From Halovivax sp. (GTDB lineage Archaea > Halobacteriota > Halobacteria > Halobacteriales > Natrialbaceae): a DNA stretch of 49,105 bases. A program made the translations under genes and the position numbers. Location: positions 1 to 49,105 of the forward strand of contig SKPV01000027.1 of assembly GCA_007119345.1 (NCBI GenBank), given 5' to 3'. Below, one piece after another: positions 45,386 through 49,105 of the stretch; position 1 is the stretch's first letter; each line of letters begins with the position of its first letter. The notes beneath the pieces are model-generated. The model was not told where the DNA came from and ran no database searches. It saw only the letters and a program-made list of their open reading frames with translations.

Positions 45386-47863
45386 TCAGCCCCGGGTCGT
45401 TTGCTCGTGATCAGCCGCAGGCAGCGTGAACGAGACGGTCGTGCCCTCACCGGGCTCGGAGTCGAGCCAGATCTCGCCGTCGTGGCGGGCGATGATCTGC
45501 TCGCAGAGCGCGAGCCCGATCCCGGTCCCGCTCCCGTCTTCGCGGCCGTGTCCGCGTTCGAAGACGCCGAACACGCGGTCGTGGTCCTCGTCCCGGATGC
45601 CGATCCCGTCGTCCGCGACCGAGACGGTCCACTCCCGCCCGCTGCGCTCGGCCGTGACCCGAACGGTCGGCGGGCCCTCGCCGCTGTACGTGATCGCGTT
45701 CTCGAGGAGGTTCTGGAGGACTTGCCGAAGTTGGTTGCCGTCGCCGTGAACGCGGGGCAGCGAGTCCGCCGTGATCGTCGCCTCGGCTTCCGCGAGGGTG
45801 ACCTGGAGGTCGGTGCGGACGTCGTCGAAAACGCCGTCGAGGTCGACGGGTTCGAGCGGATCGGCGTCGGTTTGCACCCGCGAGTACTCGAGCAGGCCGT
45901 CGATCATCTCGCGCATGCGGTCGGCGCCGTCGACCGCGAAGTCGATGAACTCTCGGGTGTCGTCGTCCAGCTCGTCGTAATTGCGCTGCTCGACGAGCTG
46001 GAGGTAGCTCGACACCATGCGAAGCGGCTCTTGCAGGTCGTGGCTGGCCGCGTACGCGAACTGCTGGAGCCGCTCGTTGGACTCTTCGAGCGCGCGTTCG
46101 CGGTGTTCGCGCTCGAGCTCGTAGCTCACCCACTGTCCCATGAGTTCGACGAAGGTGCACTCGGTGTCGGAGAACTCGCGGTCGCGGGGCGTCGTGCTCC
46201 CGAACCAGAGCGTCCCGTAGGTCTCGCCACCGTTCACGACCTGGGTGCCGATGTAACAGGCGATGCCGCGGTCCTGGTAGGTGGGATCGCGTTCCCAGTC
46301 GGTGCCGCGCACGTCCGCCACGGCGACCGGTCCATCGCCGTCGAGCACCTCCCGACAGTACCGGCCGTTGCCGGGATTCCCCCACAGCACGCCGTCGGGA
46401 TCGTTCGGGGTGGTTATCCCGTCGGAATCGAGGAGATAGTCGTTGCGGAACTGATCGGTCCAGTCGGGGACGTGGGTGAGCCCGGCCAGTTCGAGGTCCA
46501 TCCGGTCGCGCCCGAGGTCGAGCAACCGGACGAGCTTCTCCTCGAAGTCGAGCTCGGGGTCGGCGGTGATCTCGTAGCTCCGGCGCAGGAATCCCTCGCG
46601 GTGCTTGCGTTCGAGCGTGTACTTGACCCACTGGCCGAGGAGGCGCTGGATGGCGTGCTCGTTCCCCGTGAACTCCCGGTCCCGCGGCGTGTCGCCGACG
46701 AAGAAGAACGTGCGGTTGGCGCCGCCTTCGATCTCGAGGTAGGTGCCGAGATACGCGCGGATCCCGAGCTGGTCGTGGGCGTAGATGTCGTCGTAACCCT
46801 CCGCGGCGGGATCGACGACGCTGCCCGTGCCGTTGTCCGTCGCGGCGGTGCAGAATGTTTCGGACAGGGGGAGTTCGACCCCGGGTTCGAAGTACTCGTG
46901 ATCGTCGCTGACGTATTCGATCTCCAGGCGGTCGGTATCGGGGTCGACGCTGGCCATCGCGCCGAGGTCGAGGTCGAAGTGCGCGCACCCGAGGTCACAC
47001 ACCGCGTCGAGTTTTTCCTCGAACGACCGGGTCGGGTCGGACGTGATCTCGTAGTAGCCGCGGAGATAGCGTTCGCGGTCGCGAAGCCGGGTTTGCGTTG
47101 TCGTCCGGTCGACGAGCGTGCGGAGTTTCCGGTCGACGTCGGTTTCGATCGGGCTCTTCTCGAAGTACTCCTCGGGCGGCTGGTAGTAGACGTTCCGGCA
47201 GACGGTGCCGTCGTAGATGAGACACGGGTGATTTTTGAGGACCTCGTCGATCACCGAGTCGGGGATTTCGCCGCGTTTGTACTGGCAGAGCGTCAGGCAC
47301 TCCTCGGCGTCGAGCAAGTCGTTGACGTGGGTTTCACACGACATGAAGTCGTCCTGTGCGGACTCGTGGCGGTCGAGCCACGTCTCTTCGGCGGTCACGC
47401 GGAAGCCGTCCCACTCGGCGAGGGCCTCTTTCATCGCCGATCGCAGCAGGGAGGTTCCCGCTTCGACGGTGAACGGTTCGTCCGCGAGATACGTGTCGCC
47501 GACGGTCGTGAGGACGAGTTGGCCGGTTTCGAGCGCGGCGTCGACGTCGAGGTCGGGGTACCGGGCTCGCAACGCGTCGAGGACGTCCGCTGGCGAATTA
47601 TCGTCGACCATGTACATGCACTGGTCGCCGCGTTGCAACCCGTGGGCGATGAACGGGATCACGGTCTCGAACTGATCGGCCCGTGATTCGTAGATGAGTG
47701 CCGCGTGTGTGAACGGGGTGCCGGTATCGTCCGCGGCGCCGGATGCTGTCGACGGGGGCAGGGACGCCGTCTCGATCTCGGTCGCAGTCTCGGTCTCCGG
47801 ACGGAAGGGGTTCGTTCGATGACGGTGCTCGATCGATCGGGGCGAATTGGTGTGGTAGGACAT
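45386..47863 (-). CDS. MEDS-GAF-GAF histidine kinase
   Basis: An 825-residue soluble sensor kinase. Residues about 48-235 look like a MEDS/DcmR-type sensory domain (HAALIYESRADQFETVIPFI, DQCMYMVDDN, a Cys-containing LTLCQYKRG), which in other proteins may bind C1 or hydrocarbon compounds. Two GAF domains follow at about 265-415 and 420-590 (linked by the related blocks YEITSDPTRSFEEKLDAVCD and YEITADPELDFEEKLVRLLD). HisKA has the phosphoacceptor H608 in ASHDLQEPLRM; HATPase_c has NLLENAITYS, DDGIGIR and GSGTGIGLAL. All kinase boxes are intact. No response regulator is nearby. The start is an ATG at 47863. Confidence 0.95.
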   Translation of the reverse strand: MSYHTNSPRSIEHRHRTNPFRPETETATEIETASLPPSTASGAADDTGTPFTHAALIYESRADQFETVIPFIAHGLQRGDQCMYMVDDNSPADVLDALRARYPDLDVDAALETGQLVLTTVGDTYLADEPFTVEAGTSLLRSAMKEALAEWDGFRVTAEETWLDRHESAQDDFMSCETHVNDLLDAEECLTLCQYKRGEIPDSVIDEVLKNHPCLIYDGTVCRNVYYQPPEEYFEKSPIETDVDRKLRTLVDRTTTQTRLRDRERYLRGYYEITSDPTRSFEEKLDAVCDLGCAHFDLDLGAMASVDPDTDRLEIEYVSDDHEYFEPGVELPLSETFCTAATDNGTGSVVDPAAEGYDDIYAHDQLGIRAYLGTYLEIEGGANRTFFFVGDTPRDREFTGNEHAIQRLLGQWVKYTLERKHREGFLRRSYEITADPELDFEEKLVRLLDLGRDRMDLELAGLTHVPDWTDQFRNDYLLDSDGITTPNDPDGVLWGNPGNGRYCREVLDGDGPVAVADVRGTDWERDPTYQDRGIACYIGTQVVNGGETYGTLWFGSTTPRDREFSDTECTFVELMGQWVSYELEREHRERALEESNERLQQFAYAASHDLQEPLRMVSSYLQLVEQRNYDELDDDTREFIDFAVDGADRMREMIDGLLEYSRVQTDADPLEPVDLDGVFDDVRTDLQVTLAEAEATITADSLPRVHGDGNQLRQVLQNLLENAITYSGEGPPTVRVTAERSGREWTVSVADDGIGIRDEDHDRVFGVFERGHGREDGSGTGIGLALCEQIIARHDGEIWLDSEPGEGTTVSFTLPAADHEQTTRG

Positions 47864-48080
47864 CAGACTGAGGGCTCCGTGGTGGTTGATCTGGCAAGAT
47901 AAAGACGAGGTTCCGCCTTAACGATTTTGTCGTGCGGGCTTGTCGCTCTGGCTGGTTGGTCGGTCGGCGGATTCGAGGAACCGACGTCCGCGACGATCCC
48001 GTGGGAGGGCGTGGACGGCGATCGTTCGAGCGACGCCCGCGATCGATTCCGACGGCGTGGTGGTGCGGTCGGAGCGGGCA

Positions 48081-48144
48081 GTCAATGCAGAGAGGGAGCG
48101 GTCAGTCGATGGAGAGAGTGGTCAGTCGATGGAGAGAGAGAGCG
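48081..48144 (+). repeat. 20-24 bp minisatellite, 3 copies
   Basis: Units 48081-48100, 48101-48120 and 48121-48144, sharing GTCAGTCGATGGAGAGAG. The last ends at the stop codon of the SnoaL-like gene. It lies in the 282-bp gap between the kinase and that gene; the rest of the gap holds nothing I can identify. Confidence 0.85.
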
Positions 48145-48145
48145 G

Positions 48146-48577
48146 TTAGTCGGTCGGCGACTCCATCACGCCGAGCTGCTGGAAGAAGTCGAGATTGTCC
48201 CAGTAGTTGATGTCCTCGACGGCTTTCCCGTCCTCGAACCGGTTGATGGTCATCCCGTGGGTCTCGACGGTGTTCCCCGTCGCGTCGATCCCTTCGATCT
48301 CGCCCTCGTGCGTGGCGGTCCAGGAAAAGTGGGTGATGACCGCGTCGCCGTCGACGAACATGTCGTGCACCTCGAAGGTCGTGTCGGGAAACGCCGTCTT
48401 GTACGTCCGGATGTAGTCTCTGTAGCCCTCGATCCCGTGGATCTCGTTCCGACCGGGGACGCGCAGGACGACGTCCTCGGCCAGGACTTCGTCGAGCGCG
48501 TCGAGGTCGTCGTTTTCGATGTGCTCCCAGATGCGGTGAGTCGCCTCTCTGTTGGTACCCTCGAGTTCTGATGCCAT
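48146..48577 (-). CDS. SnoaL-like (NTF2-fold) ester cyclase-related protein
   Basis: A 143-residue NTF2-fold protein of the SnoaL-like polyketide cyclase group. It has the N-terminal helix ATHRIWEHIENDDLDALDEV, then GIEGYRDYIRTYKTAFPDTT and EVHDMFVDGDAVITHFSWTA, and the final TINRFEDGKAVEDINYWDN. Such proteins are small-molecule binding or ring-closing proteins, widely present in haloarchaea with no known substrate. The ATG at 48577 was chosen from the family N-terminus. The stop is next to the 48081-48144 tandem repeat. Confidence 0.9.
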   Translation of the reverse strand: MASELEGTNREATHRIWEHIENDDLDALDEVLAEDVVLRVPGRNEIHGIEGYRDYIRTYKTAFPDTTFEVHDMFVDGDAVITHFSWTATHEGEIEGIDATGNTVETHGMTINRFEDGKAVEDINYWDNLDFFQQLGVMESPTD

Positions 48578-48817
48578 TGTTTCACCCCGTCGGCCGGCGC
48601 CCGAGATCGCGTGCGTTGCGATCAGCCGAGCGCACTGCGTACTCACGACGCCAAATTACTTAGTACACGCGGGTGGAATTTTGTGTCGGATTGGGGGTAT
48701 CTTCACCGGTGGATCCAGTTGTGCCACTGCGACATTTTACGCAGTGATGGGCGACCGCCGAGAGGCGCGGAAAGGTGCGATCCTCGACTCGGTCGATCGG
48801 CATGGACGCACTGGCCG

Positions 48818-49105
48818 GTGGCGGAAGTAACCGGCCGGTCGGAGGTGTTCCAGCTCGCGCTGTGGTTCGCGGTCGTCGCGCTCGTCACGGCCATCTGGGG
48901 GGCGAACACGCTGACGAACGACGACGAGATGCCGCACCCGCCCCGGACCAGGCGGGAGATCGCCGATGAAAGAGCGGCCTGCGCTGACGACGAGTCGGCG
49001 TTCACCCTCCGCGCTCCGATGAAACCGAACGAGTCCGTCGTGGTGGAACGAGCCCGCACTGGTGGAACGAGTCCGCACTGGTGGAACGAGTCCGCACTGG
49101 TGGAA
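48818..49105 (+). CDS. Single-helix membrane protein, 3' end outside window
   Basis: From a GTG at 48818 the frame gives AEVTGRSEVFQLALWFAVV and a hydrophobic helix ending AIWGAN (about residues 9-28), then TLTNDDEMPHPPRTRREIAD. This fits a small haloarchaeal membrane protein with one helix and a charged tail. The end of the window is reached before a stop. From 49042 on, the frame runs into a 19-bp tandem repeat, so the natural C-terminus was probably near ADERAACADD and the rest may be repeat-derived. The start is uncertain. Confidence 0.45.
   Translation, partial: MAEVTGRSEVFQLALWFAVVALVTAIWGANTLTNDDEMPHPPRTRREIADERAACADDESAFTLRAPMKPNESVVVERARTGGTSPHWWNESALVE
49042..49105 (+). repeat. 19-bp minisatellite, at least 3.4 copies, running off the window
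   Basis: Units 49042-49060, 49061-49079 and 49080-49098, and the start of a fourth, with sequence GGTGGAACGAGTCCGCACT (first copy with one change). The length is not a multiple of three. Confidence 0.9.

Overview
The window is a 49.1 kb piece of a haloarchaeal chromosome (class Halobacteria); I cannot name the genus. The base composition is very GC-rich, most proteins are Asp/Glu-rich, and archaeal information-processing genes are present (TFB, an XPD/Rad3-type helicase, a histone-fold-like protein, a SAMP2-type modifier). Most genes are monocistronic, with an AT-rich box about 26-30 nt before the start codon, the spacing expected for leaderless mRNAs.

From 1 to about 34.5 kb the region is mostly chromosomal housekeeping. 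It holds, in order: a DUF1684 protein, a helicase, TFB, small zinc-finger proteins, a decayed CBS gene, a dual-specificity phosphatase, a bacterial-type prolyl-tRNA synthetase lacking the editing insert, an EamA exporter, a VOC protein, two membrane-anchored unknowns, a ThDP-dependent synthase-like enzyme, an orphan thiamine-type solute-binding lipoprotein, an AI-2E-type permease, ribose-5-phosphate isomerase, type 2 IPP isomerase, an acidic repeat protein, a DUF1931 histone-fold protein, a GIY-YIG protein, an FMN reductase, a methyltransferase, a phosphohexomutase, a histidine kinase, GNAT plus SAMP2, an Nramp-like transporter, a TenA_C/TenA_E operon, a geranylgeranyl-reductase-like flavoprotein and a Gfo/Idh/MocA oxidoreductase. 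Thiamine is a recurring theme (ThDP enzyme, thiamine-type SBP, two TenA proteins behind a dyad-containing promoter).

From 34.7 to 45.2 kb the region is accessory. It contains a winged-helix/PemK toxin-antitoxin pair, an orphan HicB-type antitoxin overlapping a phage-repressor-like winged-helix gene, a possible cloverleaf RNA element (36562-36642) beside an AT-rich stretch, and an AbrB/PIN pair. Next come four translationally coupled minus-strand genes of unknown function (37833-42652), two of which are divergent paralogues. Remnants follow: a frameshifted unknown gene, a piece of an AbrB antitoxin gene, and a histidine-kinase fragment with a large internal deletion. A lipoprotein, a large MEDS-GAF-GAF histidine kinase, a SnoaL-like protein and a partial membrane protein close the window.

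The most striking property at large scale is the density of short tandem repeats. At least fifteen loci carry unrelated 15-60 bp units. Most are intergenic, and several lie in frame inside genes (phosphatase, Gfo/Idh/MocA protein, acidic protein, 43064-43303).
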